Program-made: the position numbers and the translations under genes | Shown here: one piece after another, positions 17,324-25,590 of the stretch | How the letters are laid out: every line of letters starts with the position of its first letter | Numbering within the stretch: position 1 is the first letter of the stretch | The notes under the pieces: generated by a model | The model's input: the letters and a program-made list of their open reading frames with translations, nothing else | What the model was told of the DNA's origin: nothing | Database searches by the model: none | Assembly (NCBI GenBank): GCA_002171275.2 | Contig: NHFZ02000024.1 | Location: 1-31,521 of the forward strand | From: Pelagibacteraceae bacterium TMED124 | GTDB taxonomy: Bacteria > Pseudomonadota > Alphaproteobacteria > Pelagibacterales > Pelagibacteraceae | Length of the DNA stretch: 31,521 nucleotides | Direction: 5' to 3'

Positions 17324-18667
17324 TTATTTTTTTAGAGTTACTATTTCCTCAGCACTCGATGGATGTATTCCAATTGTTTTATCAAAATCACTTTTTTTTA
17401 GGCCATTGACTACAGCAACTGAAAACCCTTGAATGATTTCTGCAGCATTTTCTCCTAAATAATGAAGTCCAATAACTTTATTATTCGATTTATTAGTTAT
17501 TAGTTTTAAAAAAATCTTTTCTTTTACATCTGATAAACTAAATTTAAGTGGTCTAAAATTGCTTTTAAAGACTTCAATATTTTTAAACTTTCTTTTTGCT
17601 TCTGTTTCTGTATAACCTACACAAGCAAAGTTCGGGTTCGAAAAGACAGCAGTAGGAACATTATTGTAGCTAAACTTTTCCTTTTTTTTTCTTTTAAAGT
17701 TTTGAACTAAAGTCATTGCCTCTGCTATAGCAACAGGTGTTAGTTGAATTCTATCTATCACGTCTCCAATTGCATATATATCTTTATTAGAGGTTTCAAA
17801 ATAATCATTGACAATTATCGATGAGTTTTTCGAAATTTTGATTTTGGCAACTTTTAAATTTAGGTTTTCAATATTTGCTTGTCTTCCAACAGCTTCCATT
17901 ACTAAATTAAATTTTTTTGGAGTTGATTTTTTAAAATTTACGTAAAATAAGTTACTTTTTTTTGTGATTTGTTGCGGAAACTCTTCTGTAATAAATTTAA
18001 CTCCTTTACGTTTCATATTATTCATTAGGTGTTCAACAACGTCATCATCAAAACCTTTAAGAATTTTTTTTCCTCTAATACAAATTGTAGTGTCAACACC
18101 TAAACCGTTAAAAATTGATGCAAATTCAACTGCAATGTACCCTCCACCTAGAATCATGATACTTTTAGGTAATTTCTTTAAATCAAAAGCTTCATCTGAA
18201 GTAATAATTTCATCAGAGGCTAGAAAATCAAGTTTTCTTGGTTTAGTGCCAACAGCAATTAAAAATTTTTTAGCATTTATAATTTTATTTCCTATTTTTA
18301 TTGAGTTTGGGTTTAGAAAACTTGCATAACCTTTGAATATTTTAACACCAGAATTAGTGAGCAATGATGAGTATATATCATTTAACCTAGAAAGCTCTTT
18401 TTTTTTGTTATTCACCAGTTTTTTCCAGGAAAACTTTTTTTTTGTAATTGACCAGCCAAAAGAATCAATTAAATCAAAATCGTCTCCTATGTGCGATGCA
18501 TATGCATATAATTTTTTAGGGACGCAACCTCTATTTACACAAGTACCTCCAAGATCCCAACCCTCAGCTAAACCAACTTTAAGCCCGTTAGATGACGCTA
18601 CTCTTGCTGCCCGAACACCTCCTGATCCTCCGCCAATAACAAATAAATCAAATTTGTTTTCAATCAT
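17324..18667 (-). CDS. gor: Glutathione-disulfide reductase
   Basis: NADPH-dependent FAD flavoenzyme that regenerates reduced glutathione, here the likely electron source for the CGFS glutaredoxin and peroxiredoxin encoded nearby. 447 residues from the ATG at 18667; an upstream in-frame ATG at 18682 would add MCCGI. The FAD-binding GGGSGGVRAA begins at 12. The redox disulfide is GGTCVNRGCVPKK (Cys43 and Cys48). The second dinucleotide fold is GGGYIAVEFASIFNGLG. Arginine in CIRGKK and the FDDDV that follows support NADP preference. The terminal HPSSAEE carries the catalytic His-Glu pair. The start overlaps the upstream dehydrogenase stop by 8 bp. Confidence 0.94.
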   Translation of the reverse strand: MIENKFDLFVIGGGSGGVRAARVASSNGLKVGLAEGWDLGGTCVNRGCVPKKLYAYASHIGDDFDLIDSFGWSITKKKFSWKKLVNNKKKELSRLNDIYSSLLTNSGVKIFKGYASFLNPNSIKIGNKIINAKKFLIAVGTKPRKLDFLASDEIITSDEAFDLKKLPKSIMILGGGYIAVEFASIFNGLGVDTTICIRGKKILKGFDDDVVEHLMNNMKRKGVKFITEEFPQQITKKSNLFYVNFKKSTPKKFNLVMEAVGRQANIENLNLKVAKIKISKNSSIIVNDYFETSNKDIYAIGDVIDRIQLTPVAIAEAMTLVQNFKRKKKEKFSYNNVPTAVFSNPNFACVGYTETEAKRKFKNIEVFKSNFRPLKFSLSDVKEKIFLKLITNKSNNKVIGLHYLGENAAEIIQGFSVAVVNGLKKSDFDKTIGIHPSSAEEIVTLKK

Positions 18668-20084
18668 AATTCCACAACACAAACTTAGTTTCTAGAAACG
18701 GATCTAAACATTGCAAGGATCCTTCTCTTCCAATACCTGATTCTTTTAAACCACCAAACGGGTTCAAATATGTTGATATTTTACCTGAATTAATTCCAAT
18801 CATTCCATATTCCAAATTATTTATATTTTTCCATACTCTTGAAGAGTTTTTAGTGTAAAAGTATGCAGCTAAACCGTAATCGGTGTCATTTGATTTATTA
18901 ATCACTTCATCATCTTTCTCAAATTCAATCATTGGAATTATAGGACCAAAATTTTCTTTGTTAAAAACTTTCATATTTTTTTTTACATTAGAAATTAAAG
19001 TAGGTTCATAAAATAATCCCCCAAGCTTATGTCTATTACCACCAAATTGTATTTTTGCTCCTTTTTTCTTTGCGTCACCGACATGATCAATAATTTTTTT
19101 TAAGGCTTTATCTGAGATTAAAGGACCTATATCGTTACTTTTCATTCCATCACCAACATTTAACCTTTTAAGTCTATTAATTAGTTTATCTATGAAAATA
19201 TTTGATACAGACTTATGAACAAAAAGTCTGTTTGCTGATATGCATGTTTGACCTGCATTCCTAAACTTTGCCATCATAAAACCATCTATCGCCTCATCTA
19301 AATTTGCATCAGAAAAAACTATAAATGGAGCATTACCACCAAGTTCTAATGAAATATTTTTGACTGTTGAGGATGAATTTTTCATTAAAAGCTTACCAAC
19401 TTTAGTAGAGCCAGTAAAAGTGATTTTTTTAATTAAAGTGTTAGTTGATAAAACTTCTCCTATAATTTTGGGATCACCATTTATTATATTAAAAACGCCA
19501 GGTGGAAAACCTGCCTCTAGTGACATGGAACCTAACTCAAGAGCTGTTATGGGGGTTAATTCTGAGGGCTTTAGAATAACTGAACATCCGGCAGCTACTG
19601 CTGAAGAAACCTTTCTTGTCACCATAGCTAATGGAAAGTTCCACGGAGTAATTGCTGCAACAACACCTATGGGGCTTTTAATGGTAAAAAGTTTTTTTCC
19701 TAATTCAGGTGATTCAAAAACATCACTATTAATTCTTAAGGCTTGCTCAGCTGACCATTCAATAAAAGATGCACCATAATCTACTTCAACATTTGATTCT
19801 TGAATTGGTTTACCGGACTCGAGAGTAATAATTTCTGAAAGTTTTTTTCTATTTTTTTTTACTAAATTATAAAAATTTTTTAAAATATCAGAACGATTCT
19901 TTGCACTAAATTTTGACCAAGATTTGAACGCATAGTGACAGTTATTAACTGCTTCAATTGATTCCTCAATATTAGCAGTAGATATTTTTGAAATAATTTT
20001 ATCATTTAATGGGTTTAATACATTCAAAGAACTAGAACCTTTAACCCACTTTCCATTAATAAGTAAACCATAATTTTTTTTCAT
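18660..20084 (-). CDS. gabD: Succinate-semialdehyde dehydrogenase-type aldehyde dehydrogenase
   Basis: 474 residues. NAD(P)-dependent oxidation of an aldehyde, most likely succinate semialdehyde to succinate. ALDH landmarks: ITPWNFPLAM (145-154), the cofactor-binding KPSE (172-175), FTGSTKVGK (223-231), the general base Glu247 in LELGG, and nucleophile Cys281 in GQTCISANR. NPFGGLKESGIGREG near the end is the usual GabD closing motif. The specific substrate is inferred from similarity; glutarate semialdehyde is an alternative. No GABA transaminase gene is nearby. The coding start follows a terminator at 20113-20144, so it should begin its own transcript, with gor downstream. Confidence 0.88.
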   Translation of the reverse strand: MKKNYGLLINGKWVKGSSSLNVLNPLNDKIISKISTANIEESIEAVNNCHYAFKSWSKFSAKNRSDILKNFYNLVKKNRKKLSEIITLESGKPIQESNVEVDYGASFIEWSAEQALRINSDVFESPELGKKLFTIKSPIGVVAAITPWNFPLAMVTRKVSSAVAAGCSVILKPSELTPITALELGSMSLEAGFPPGVFNIINGDPKIIGEVLSTNTLIKKITFTGSTKVGKLLMKNSSSTVKNISLELGGNAPFIVFSDANLDEAIDGFMMAKFRNAGQTCISANRLFVHKSVSNIFIDKLINRLKRLNVGDGMKSNDIGPLISDKALKKIIDHVGDAKKKGAKIQFGGNRHKLGGLFYEPTLISNVKKNMKVFNKENFGPIIPMIEFEKDDEVINKSNDTDYGLAAYFYTKNSSRVWKNINNLEYGMIGINSGKISTYLNPFGGLKESGIGREGSLQCLDPFLETKFVLWNYD

Positions 20085-20112
20085 ACAAATATATATATAT
20101 ACATTTTAATTT

Positions 20113-20144
20113 AAAAAAAAAAGGGGTGTAAACACCCCTTTTTT
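20113..20144 (-). terminator. Rho-independent terminator downstream of the cysS operon
   Basis: Perfect stem GGGGTG/CACCCC (20123-20128 and 20133-20138) around a TAAA loop, extendable by one T-A pair. It is flanked by a 10-A run on the left and a T run on the right. Read on the minus strand it ends the flavoprotein gene transcript 63 bases after its stop. The symmetric A and T runs allow it to work in both directions. Confidence 0.92.
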
Positions 20145-20206
20145 GCAGTTAATGGAAAGCAAGCTTGCAAATACATGAACGACTTAATTTTTTAATTATT
20201 TAACTA

Positions 20207-20728
20207 CTAAGCAAATTTTTCTTGAAACTTTAATAAGATGCTCTCAAACTCGCTTTCGTTTATATCTTTTTTTTTTGTTTTAACTATTGATTCTTCCATT
20301 ACATGAGAACCTAAATAATTCAATTGCATTGAAAAACCTTTAACAAAGTTTAAACCGTTACCTCCTGATGAGGTGCAAATAAGAGAATGTTTATCTTTAA
20401 AACCATCTTTCCAATCCTCAGTTGCTCTACTTATCCAAGCTATAACATTAGTTAAAATTGGTGATACACCTCCATTATATTCAGGGCTACACCAAACAAG
20501 TGCATCAGAGGATAAAATTTTATTTTTAACTTTTTCGATAGCTATGGGAAAAGAATTATTTTTTTTAAAGTTCTCTTCTAAGCTTGGGTTAAACAAAGGT
20601 AAGTCGAGTTCTTCAAGTGAAATGACAGAACTTGAAATACTCCCTTTTTTATCAAAAAAACTTTTAATTTCTTGCGACAATTGAAAATTTGAATTTTTAG
20701 TTGAAGAAATGATTAATAAGTTTTTCAT
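20207..20728 (-). CDS. NADPH-dependent FMN reductase-family flavoprotein
   Basis: 173 residues with a flavodoxin-like fold. The FMN-binding signature is WCSPEYNGGVSPILTNVIAW (about 79-98). The start MKNLLIISSTKNSNFQLSQEI fits the phosphate-binding loop, although the usual GS-x-R-x-x-S is degenerate (STKNSNFQLS). The family includes azoreductase, chromate reductase and general NAD(P)H:FMN oxidoreductases; the electron acceptor cannot be read here. It is the last gene of the operon that starts near 23525 and is followed by a strong terminator. The gap to the DUF2237 gene upstream is 18 bp. Confidence 0.87.
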   Translation of the reverse strand: MKNLLIISSTKNSNFQLSQEIKSFFDKKGSISSSVISLEELDLPLFNPSLEENFKKNNSFPIAIEKVKNKILSSDALVWCSPEYNGGVSPILTNVIAWISRATEDWKDGFKDKHSLICTSSGGNGLNFVKGFSMQLNYLGSHVMEESIVKTKKKDINESEFESILLKFQEKFA

Positions 20729-20746
20729 AATCAGATGATATTAATT

Positions 20747-21121
20747 TTAGTTTATATCTATTGCAAACTTTTTTAGTATTTCTATGTCAATCTTTTTCAA
20801 AACATCTACGTTTGTCGCCTCGAGAATTAACCTTGGTGCACATTCATTCTGAAAAGCTTCAATCCACCTATCGACACATAAACACCATTTATCACCATCT
20901 ATCAAACCAGGAAAATTAAATTCTTCTCTTGGCGTAACCAAATCATTTCCTTTTGACAAAGAGAATTTTAAAAACTTATCAGACACAACTGCACAAACAG
21001 TATGTTCTCCTGGATCATTAACTGAAGAATTACAACAGCCGTCTCTAAAAAAACCAGTTAATGGGTCACTTGAACAAGTCTTGAGTGCTTTACCAAAAAC
21101 ATTAAGTTGAGGTTTGTTCAT
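20747..21121 (-). CDS. DUF2237 family protein
   Basis: 124 residues. The DUF2237 pattern is clear: NVFGKALKTCSSDPLTGFFR, then DGCCNS, HTVCAVVSDKFLKFS, GNDLVTPREEFNFPGL, and GDKWCLCVDRWIEAF followed by APRLILEAT. Multiple conserved cysteines (TCSSDP, GCC, VCAVV, WCLC) suggest metal binding or a redox role, but the family has no established function. Its ATG overlaps the stop of the YidD-acetyltransferase gene by 4 bp. Confidence 0.9.
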   Translation of the reverse strand: MNKPQLNVFGKALKTCSSDPLTGFFRDGCCNSSVNDPGEHTVCAVVSDKFLKFSLSKGNDLVTPREEFNFPGLIDGDKWCLCVDRWIEAFQNECAPRLILEATNVDVLKKIDIEILKKFAIDIN

Positions 21122-21777
21122 AATTTAAAATAAAGTTTTTTATGTTTACCAATGTGTTTTTTTATAAAAAAGTTTCCTATTTCTTTAAAATTATTTTTTT
21201 TATAAAAACTTATAGCTTCAAATCTAGAGTTACACCATAAATATTTTATATCATTCGTTAAAAATTTTGATTTAACGTAAGTGATTAACTGTGAACCAAA
21301 TCCCTTGCGGCAAAAATCTGTGATTGTAAACATTCCTCTTATTTGCAACGAATCATGGTTATTAAATTTTGTTTTTATCAACGTTAAACCGGATATAACT
21401 TCATCCTCAATTAATAACGCTAAATGAACAGTTGTTTTCAAATTATCTTCTTTATAAAACAAAAAATCTCCTGATAATCCTTCATATAAATATTTTTTTC
21501 TAAATTTTTGTAATAAAAATTTTGACACTTTTTTTATTTTCAACTCTTTAACTTTTAAAACAGGATCATAACCAAAGTTTCCCCAAGGATGGCATCTTAA
21601 AATTCTTTTTATTGATAACCATCCTCCTTTTATAAAACCGAAATTACGAAAACATTCAATCGCATATTCAGAACAGGTAGGAAAAAATCTGCAATTTTTA
21701 CCTATCATTGGTGAAAGTAAATAACTGTAGACTTTTACACAAAAAATACAGAAAAAAACCAAAGGGTTTTTATTCAT
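21118..21777 (-). CDS. yidD: YidD-like domain fused to a GNAT acetyltransferase domain
   Basis: 219 residues, where YidD alone is about 70-90. Residues 1-75 are a complete YidD (membrane protein insertion efficiency factor): YLLSPMIGKNCRFFPTCSEYA (cysteines 29 and 35), KGGWLSIKRILRCHPW (Cys62) and GYDPV. The segment from about 100 to 219 looks like a GNAT N-acetyltransferase: HLALLIEDEVISGLTLI, IRGMFTITDFCRKGFGSQLI (acetyl-CoA loop RKGFGS at 157-162) and FYKKNNFKEIG. There is no stop or frame break between the parts. YidD assists YidC-dependent membrane insertion; the role of the acetyltransferase is unknown. The gene overlaps cysS by 8 bp and DUF2237 by 4 bp. Confidence 0.85.
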   Translation of the reverse strand: MNKNPLVFFCIFCVKVYSYLLSPMIGKNCRFFPTCSEYAIECFRNFGFIKGGWLSIKRILRCHPWGNFGYDPVLKVKELKIKKVSKFLLQKFRKKYLYEGLSGDFLFYKEDNLKTTVHLALLIEDEVISGLTLIKTKFNNHDSLQIRGMFTITDFCRKGFGSQLITYVKSKFLTNDIKYLWCNSRFEAISFYKKNNFKEIGNFFIKKHIGKHKKLYFKL

Positions 21778-23152
21778 TTTTAGTCCATTTAGTTCCTTCT
21801 ACCGAATCCTCAATATTTATATTCATTTTATTTAATTTATCTCTTATACTATCAGCCCTTTGAAAATCTTTTAACTTTCTTGCCTCCTCTCTTTCTTTAA
21901 TTAAATCAGAGATTATTTTTTCTTCACTTTTAGTTACAACATCACTTTCAGCATTTTTATTTAAATTTATACCAAGAAGCTGAAAACACTTTGCTAATGA
22001 CAAAATTATTTCTTTATCATCTTTATTAAAAGTTTTAACTTTATCGAAAAGTTTATTTAATGATGCTAATGCTCTGGGCGTATTAAGGTCATCATAAAGT
22101 GCATCTAAAAACTCATTGTCAAAATTATTATTAAAATCCTTTAAAGAAAAATCTGAAGGAATACTTTTAAAAAAGTTTTCAAACTTTTTTAAAGTTTTTT
22201 TTGATTGCTCTAAAATGTTAGTCGACCAATCAAGAGGTTGCCTATAATGAGAAGACAATAAGCTAAGTCTTATTACAGGACCTGAATATTTGGAAAGTAA
22301 ATCATTGATTAGGGTAATATTTCCGAGAGACTTTGACATTTTTTCACCATTGACAGTTACAAAACCATTGTGAAACCAATAATTACAAAAACTTTCTGGA
22401 GCTGAATTTTTTTTGAAAGCTGAACATGACTGCGCAATTTCATTTTCATGATGAGGAAACGTCAGATCAATACCACCACAATGAATATCAAATGGAATAC
22501 CAAGACATTTTTCTGACATTGCGCTACATTCTAGATGCCAACCAGGCCTGCCATATCCCCAAGGAGAATCCCATCCTGGCTCATTTTGTTTGCTTGGTTT
22601 CCATAATATAAAATCTTCGGAATTTTTTTTATATTCTCCTACATCTATCCTATTTCCTGCAATTTGCTCTTCTTTTGTTCTTTTTGAAAGACAACCATAA
22701 TGCTCATATTTACTTACATCAAAAAGCACATGATTATCTTCAATATAAGCACAATCATTCTTTAATAATTTATTTATCATTTCTATCATTTCTTGAATAT
22801 GTTCGGTTGCTTTGGGTTGTAAGTCTGGTTCACTTACTCCTATCATTTTCATATCTTCATTATAAATTTCATGATATTTTGTTGTTATTTCCTTAATAGG
22901 TTTTTTTTCTCGTATTGATGCTTCAATTATTTTGTCATCTACATCTGTTATGTTAGAAACAAATACTACCTTCTGAAATTTTGTTTTAAGAACGTTCACC
23001 AATAAATCTGTAACAACAGACATTCTTGCATTACCAATGTGAGCATAGTTATATACCGTGGGACCACATGCATAAATTCTAATCTTTTTGGCGTCAATGG
23101 GGACAAATTCTTTCTTTTGTTTGGAAAGACTATCATATATAAAAATTTTCAT
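21770..23152 (-). CDS. cysS: Cysteinyl-tRNA synthetase
   Basis: 460 residues, the normal length. Class I synthetase with zinc-dependent cysteine selection. Cys29 in YACGPTVYNYAHIGNAR is a zinc ligand next to the HIGH-type motif (38-41). The other zinc ligands are the Cys of GWHLECSAMS and the His and Glu of FPHHENE. KMSKS is intact in NGEKMSKSLGN. The C-terminal anticodon-binding region ends in EREEARKLKDFQRADSIRDKL, standard for CysS. The start overlaps the stop of a 61-residue unknown protein by ATGA, so its translation is probably coupled to that gene. Confidence 0.97.
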   Translation of the reverse strand: MKIFIYDSLSKQKKEFVPIDAKKIRIYACGPTVYNYAHIGNARMSVVTDLLVNVLKTKFQKVVFVSNITDVDDKIIEASIREKKPIKEITTKYHEIYNEDMKMIGVSEPDLQPKATEHIQEMIEMINKLLKNDCAYIEDNHVLFDVSKYEHYGCLSKRTKEEQIAGNRIDVGEYKKNSEDFILWKPSKQNEPGWDSPWGYGRPGWHLECSAMSEKCLGIPFDIHCGGIDLTFPHHENEIAQSCSAFKKNSAPESFCNYWFHNGFVTVNGEKMSKSLGNITLINDLLSKYSGPVIRLSLLSSHYRQPLDWSTNILEQSKKTLKKFENFFKSIPSDFSLKDFNNNFDNEFLDALYDDLNTPRALASLNKLFDKVKTFNKDDKEIILSLAKCFQLLGINLNKNAESDVVTKSEEKIISDLIKEREEARKLKDFQRADSIRDKLNKMNINIEDSVEGTKWTKNE

Positions 23153-23334
23153 TGATTATTTTCCTTGCTTTGCAATTCAAATAATAATGTCCTGAATTTA
23201 TCATCAACTTTAAAAAAATAACCATTCTCTTCATGTAAAGAAGTACCATGGCTATGAAAAGTTTTAATGTGATTAATAAATCTAGGAAGATCTTTTATTT
23301 CATAATCTCTATTATTTAAATCTTTAATTTTCAT
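23149..23334 (-). CDS. Small cytoplasmic protein of unknown function, coupled to cysS
   Basis: 61 residues, acidic and basic mixed, no signal peptide or membrane span. Aromatic and histidine-rich middle (FINHIKTFHSHGTSLHEEN) and a predicted amphipathic end (KFRTLLFELQSKENN). I do not recognise a family. The reality of the gene is supported by ATGA overlaps at both ends, with the DUF4177-like gene upstream and cysS downstream, and by the lack of other space for these starts. Confidence 0.6.
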   Translation of the reverse strand: MKIKDLNNRDYEIKDLPRFINHIKTFHSHGTSLHEENGYFFKVDDKFRTLLFELQSKENNQ

Positions 23335-23525
23335 TTTTTTTTAAATATGTATCTGTATCGAGAACTCTTTCCATATTTATTACTATTATTTTCGCCCATA
23401 TCTATTACTGTCAAAAGTTCAAAACCTTTATGACCATATTCTATGTTAAGGTTTTTTTCTACATTTTCGCAATCATGATGTTCTATATTCGCATAATCAA
23501 GAATCTTATAAATAAATTTTGTCAT
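23331..23525 (-). CDS. DUF4177-like small protein
   Basis: 64 residues. The layout follows DUF4177 (a short beta-alpha-beta-beta protein): an initial strand FIYKILDY, a helix region, HKGFELLTVI (equivalent to the family's G-x-GWELVSV) and a final strand RYRYIFKKK (equivalent to the family's FKR ending). The conserved Trp of the family is Phe here. Function is unknown. It is the first gene of the chain that runs through cysS to the flavoprotein gene, so its promoter should lie in 23526-23578. Confidence 0.55.
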   Translation of the reverse strand: MTKFIYKILDYANIEHHDCENVEKNLNIEYGHKGFELLTVIDMGENNSNKYGKSSRYRYIFKKK

Positions 23526-23578
23526 TACTGTTCTCCAACAATTATTAACTGCTATTTAAATTTTGTTTAAATATAAGT

Positions 23579-24091
23579 CTACATTTTTATTTTTTTACAT
23601 TCACCAAAAATTGAATGAAGGGTGTTCCTGCTATTTTTTTTTACCATTTTGAAAGTTGATGAATAAGAAAAATTTCCATTATAATCTAAACTAAACAAAT
23701 CTTTTTTATCTTTTTGTTCAATACATTCATAATTATTGTCTGAAATTTTATCTTCCTTTATTCTATGTCTCCATGAACAATGAAAAACATTTGGATAATT
23801 TTTAGAATTAGTAATAATTAGTTCTAGGAAATGAACATTTTTTGTGTTTGCTAAATTTTTATTCGGTGTTGACAGATCAACCTGTTTTTGATTGTGGATT
23901 ATATCTTTTCTATTTCTTGAGATTGAAATTGTGAATCTATCCAAACCAAGATATTTAACGATTTCATAATAGTCTTTACCCAAAAAATGAAACCCACTTT
24001 GTCTTTGAGTAGTACATTCCATATTTTCGTTTGCTTGCAAAATTTTAAAAAGTGTAAAATAACAAAGTAATATTTTTGTGATATTGATCAT
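23579..24091 (-). CDS. Exported protein of unknown function with paired cysteines
   Basis: 170 residues. N-terminal signal-like segment MINITKILLCYFTLFKILQA, with cleavage likely after about residue 20. The mature part has Cys early (NMECTTQ), HCSWRHR and YECIEQ in the middle, and a terminal FGECKKIK. The alternation of polar and hydrophobic residues suggests beta structure. No family recognised. The layout (signal, early Cys, final Gly-x-Cys) recurs in other exported proteins up to 27694. It is divergent from the protein-E-like gene across about 31 bp. Confidence 0.6.
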   Translation of the reverse strand: MINITKILLCYFTLFKILQANENMECTTQRQSGFHFLGKDYYEIVKYLGLDRFTISISRNRKDIIHNQKQVDLSTPNKNLANTKNVHFLELIITNSKNYPNVFHCSWRHRIKEDKISDNNYECIEQKDKKDLFSLDYNGNFSYSSTFKMVKKNSRNTLHSIFGECKKIKM

Positions 24092-24122
24092 TGGTTTTTT
24101 TAATTATACTATCTTAATAACT

Positions 24123-24503
24123 ATGAGATATTTTTTTATTATAATCTTTTGCCTTTTCTCTATTAATTCACATGCTTCATGGTTTAAACTTTTTTCCATA
24201 AGTTCAGGAGACCTTTATTTAGAAACAAATTCTATTGAGAGAAATAAAAGTCAAATTCTTTTCTCTCAACTTGTTAATTATAAAACAAAACAACCAAATG
24301 GAATGTTATCACTCAAAGTTTTATCTGAAATTAATTGCAAAAACCTGAGTATAAGAGAATTAAAATATATGGCATTCAGGAAAAACATGGGACTAGGAGA
24401 AATGTTTTTTGAAAAAGAAGGTAAAAAATCATGGAAAACTCCTAAAAAAGGTAGTAGTCCTTTTTTTGTAAATCAAATTTTGTGCGATAGGGTTAGTTTT
24501 TAA
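24123..24503 (+). CDS. Exported protein, surface-adhesin protein E-like
   Basis: 126 residues from the ATG at 24123, where MRYFFIIIFCLFSINSHA forms a clean signal peptide; an in-frame ATG at 24078 would place hydrophobic residues before it and overlap the divergent gene. The mature part, SWFKLFSISSGDLYLETNSIER, then the strand ILFSQLVNYKTKQ, SEINCKNLSIRELKYMAF, and the ending FFVNQILCD, follow the pattern of the protein E-like domain (PF16747), with two cysteines (INC and ILC) placed to form its disulfide. The domain is common in small periplasmic or surface proteins; the ligand is unknown. The adhesin name does not imply adhesion here. Confidence 0.68.
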   Translation: MRYFFIIIFCLFSINSHASWFKLFSISSGDLYLETNSIERNKSQILFSQLVNYKTKQPNGMLSLKVLSEINCKNLSIRELKYMAFRKNMGLGEMFFEKEGKKSWKTPKKGSSPFFVNQILCDRVSF

Positions 24504-24632
24504 ATACTCACTGATTATTAAAATGGGTGAATTTCTTTCTATCTTCTTTTTATAGTTTGAATACATTCCATAAAACATTAAACAAATTAGTATCAACAAG
24601 AAAAAAAATTTTTGATTTTTCTTATTCTTCAT
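24429..24632 (-). CDS. Possible small single-span membrane protein
   Basis: 67 residues from the ATG at 24632 (MKNKKNQKFFFLLILICLMFYGM), with one membrane segment at about 9-23, then a basic stretch. It starts 11 bp inside the end of the upstream exported-protein gene, which is typical of coupling. However, its last 75 bases run antisense to the 3' end of the protein-E-like gene, where its reading (KKRTTTFFRSFP) looks like shadow translation. It could be a genuine gene with a shared end or a chance frame. Confidence 0.3.
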   Translation of the reverse strand: MKNKKNQKFFFLLILICLMFYGMYSNYKKKIERNSPILIISEYLKTNPIAQNLIYKKRTTTFFRSFP

Positions 24633-25053
24633 TACAAATTCCTCTAACTTCTGTTGTAAAAAAAGCTTGTTCGTTAATATCATAATAAGTCTTCAAAAAA
24701 CTCATAAGACCATCAAACTTACTTAGTTTAATAAAAGAGGAGGATTCAACCTTTTTTTTTTTTTCTGTCTGGTATTTTAAAAATCTAAAAATAAAATTTT
24801 TTTTTTGTTCCATAAAGTTATAGCTTATTTTGTCAATTAGGTCTTTTTCATTATCAAAGAAATCTTTTTTTCTAAAATCATTGAACCATTTTTCATTTTT
24901 ATCTAAGTAAAGAGAGATTGGAGTTTGCTCATAGTTTTTTTTTTTTGCTGGCTTACCATTCTCTAACTCTTCTGAAATTTTACATAAAAAAGAAATTTCT
25001 TCAGCACATAAATTTGAAAAAAAAATGAAGAAAAATATAAAAAATATTTTCAT
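24622..25053 (-). CDS. Exported protein of unknown function
   Basis: 143 residues. Signal peptide MKIFFIFFFIFFSNLCAEE, with cleavage likely after CA. The mature protein starts with strand ISFLCKISEE (Cys24) and ends with strand-like TTEVRGICNEE (Gly-x-Cys), so one long-range disulfide is possible. The middle is Lys/Phe-rich, including KFIFRFLKYQ-type strands. No family recognised. The end cysteine arrangement is shared with the proteins at 23579 and 26897. Confidence 0.6.
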   Translation of the reverse strand: MKIFFIFFFIFFSNLCAEEISFLCKISEELENGKPAKKKNYEQTPISLYLDKNEKWFNDFRKKDFFDNEKDLIDKISYNFMEQKKNFIFRFLKYQTEKKKKVESSSFIKLSKFDGLMSFLKTYYDINEQAFFTTEVRGICNEE

Positions 25054-25076
25054 TTTGATAAAAATTAAAGTTTTAG

Positions 25077-25496
25077 TTAAATTTTATTTGCCCTGGTTTT
25101 TTTTTTTTTTAATTGCTCAATTCTTTTTTCAAGCAATATTTTAGGTTCTAAATCAGTAACCTTACATTCTTTATTTCCAAATTTTAAAGATTTTCTGTTT
25201 ATTGAAAATTCAATATCACTTCCTTTGAAAATCATAATATTTCTCAAATCAGTTCGATAAGTTCTACTATACTGAAAAATCTCGTAAATAAATTTATCTA
25301 ATGAATATAAAATGATTCCTTTATTCTCAAGAAACTTGACGCCCCAATCATCGATACTATCAGAATCAGCAAAACATATTAATTGTTTACCCCGTAGGTC
25401 ATTATCATAAGGGTCAGTAGCTAAAGTATTTTTATAAGAAATTAAAGCTACAATTAAAAAAATAATTGTTTTATTTATTAAATTAAAAAAAAACAT
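25077..25496 (-). CDS. Exported protein of unknown function
   Basis: 139 residues. The N-terminal hydrophobic segment (about 8-22, IIFLIVALISYKNTLA) is a likely signal peptide with cleavage after TLA. The mature part has KQLICFADS (Cys41) and FGNKECKVT, with strands IMIFKGSDIEF and RKSLKFG between. It ends in a highly charged coil EKRIEQLKKKKTRANK. No family recognised. It is divergent from the M23 peptidase gene across a 129-bp region with two perfect inverted repeats. Confidence 0.6.
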   Translation of the reverse strand: MFFFNLINKTIIFLIVALISYKNTLATDPYDNDLRGKQLICFADSDSIDDWGVKFLENKGIILYSLDKFIYEIFQYSRTYRTDLRNIMIFKGSDIEFSINRKSLKFGNKECKVTDLEPKILLEKRIEQLKKKKTRANKI

Positions 25497-25520
25497 ACAT
25501 TAATTTATACTATATTTTCG

Positions 25521-25540
25521 ATTATTTTTATTAAAATAAT
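25521..25540. repeat. Perfect inverted repeat in divergent intergenic region (left)
   Basis: ATTATTTT (25521-25528), spacer TATT, AAAATAAT (25533-25540): 8 of 8 positions match. It lies 24 bases before the start of the divergent exported-protein gene. It could be an operator or simply AT-rich self-complementarity. Confidence 0.45.
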
Positions 25541-25590
25541 AGATAATACAATAGTTTTTTTTATTAAACTTAATACTTGGGAATATTAAA

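Noticed and set aside
17964..19779. Several plus-strand frames of 60-139 codons opposite gor and gabD
   Set aside because: Antisense to enzymes with full motif sets; no signal of their own.
20159..20168. Palindrome GCAAGCTTGC beside the 20123 terminator
   Set aside because: A 10-bp palindrome with no loop and no second copy seen; could be chance.
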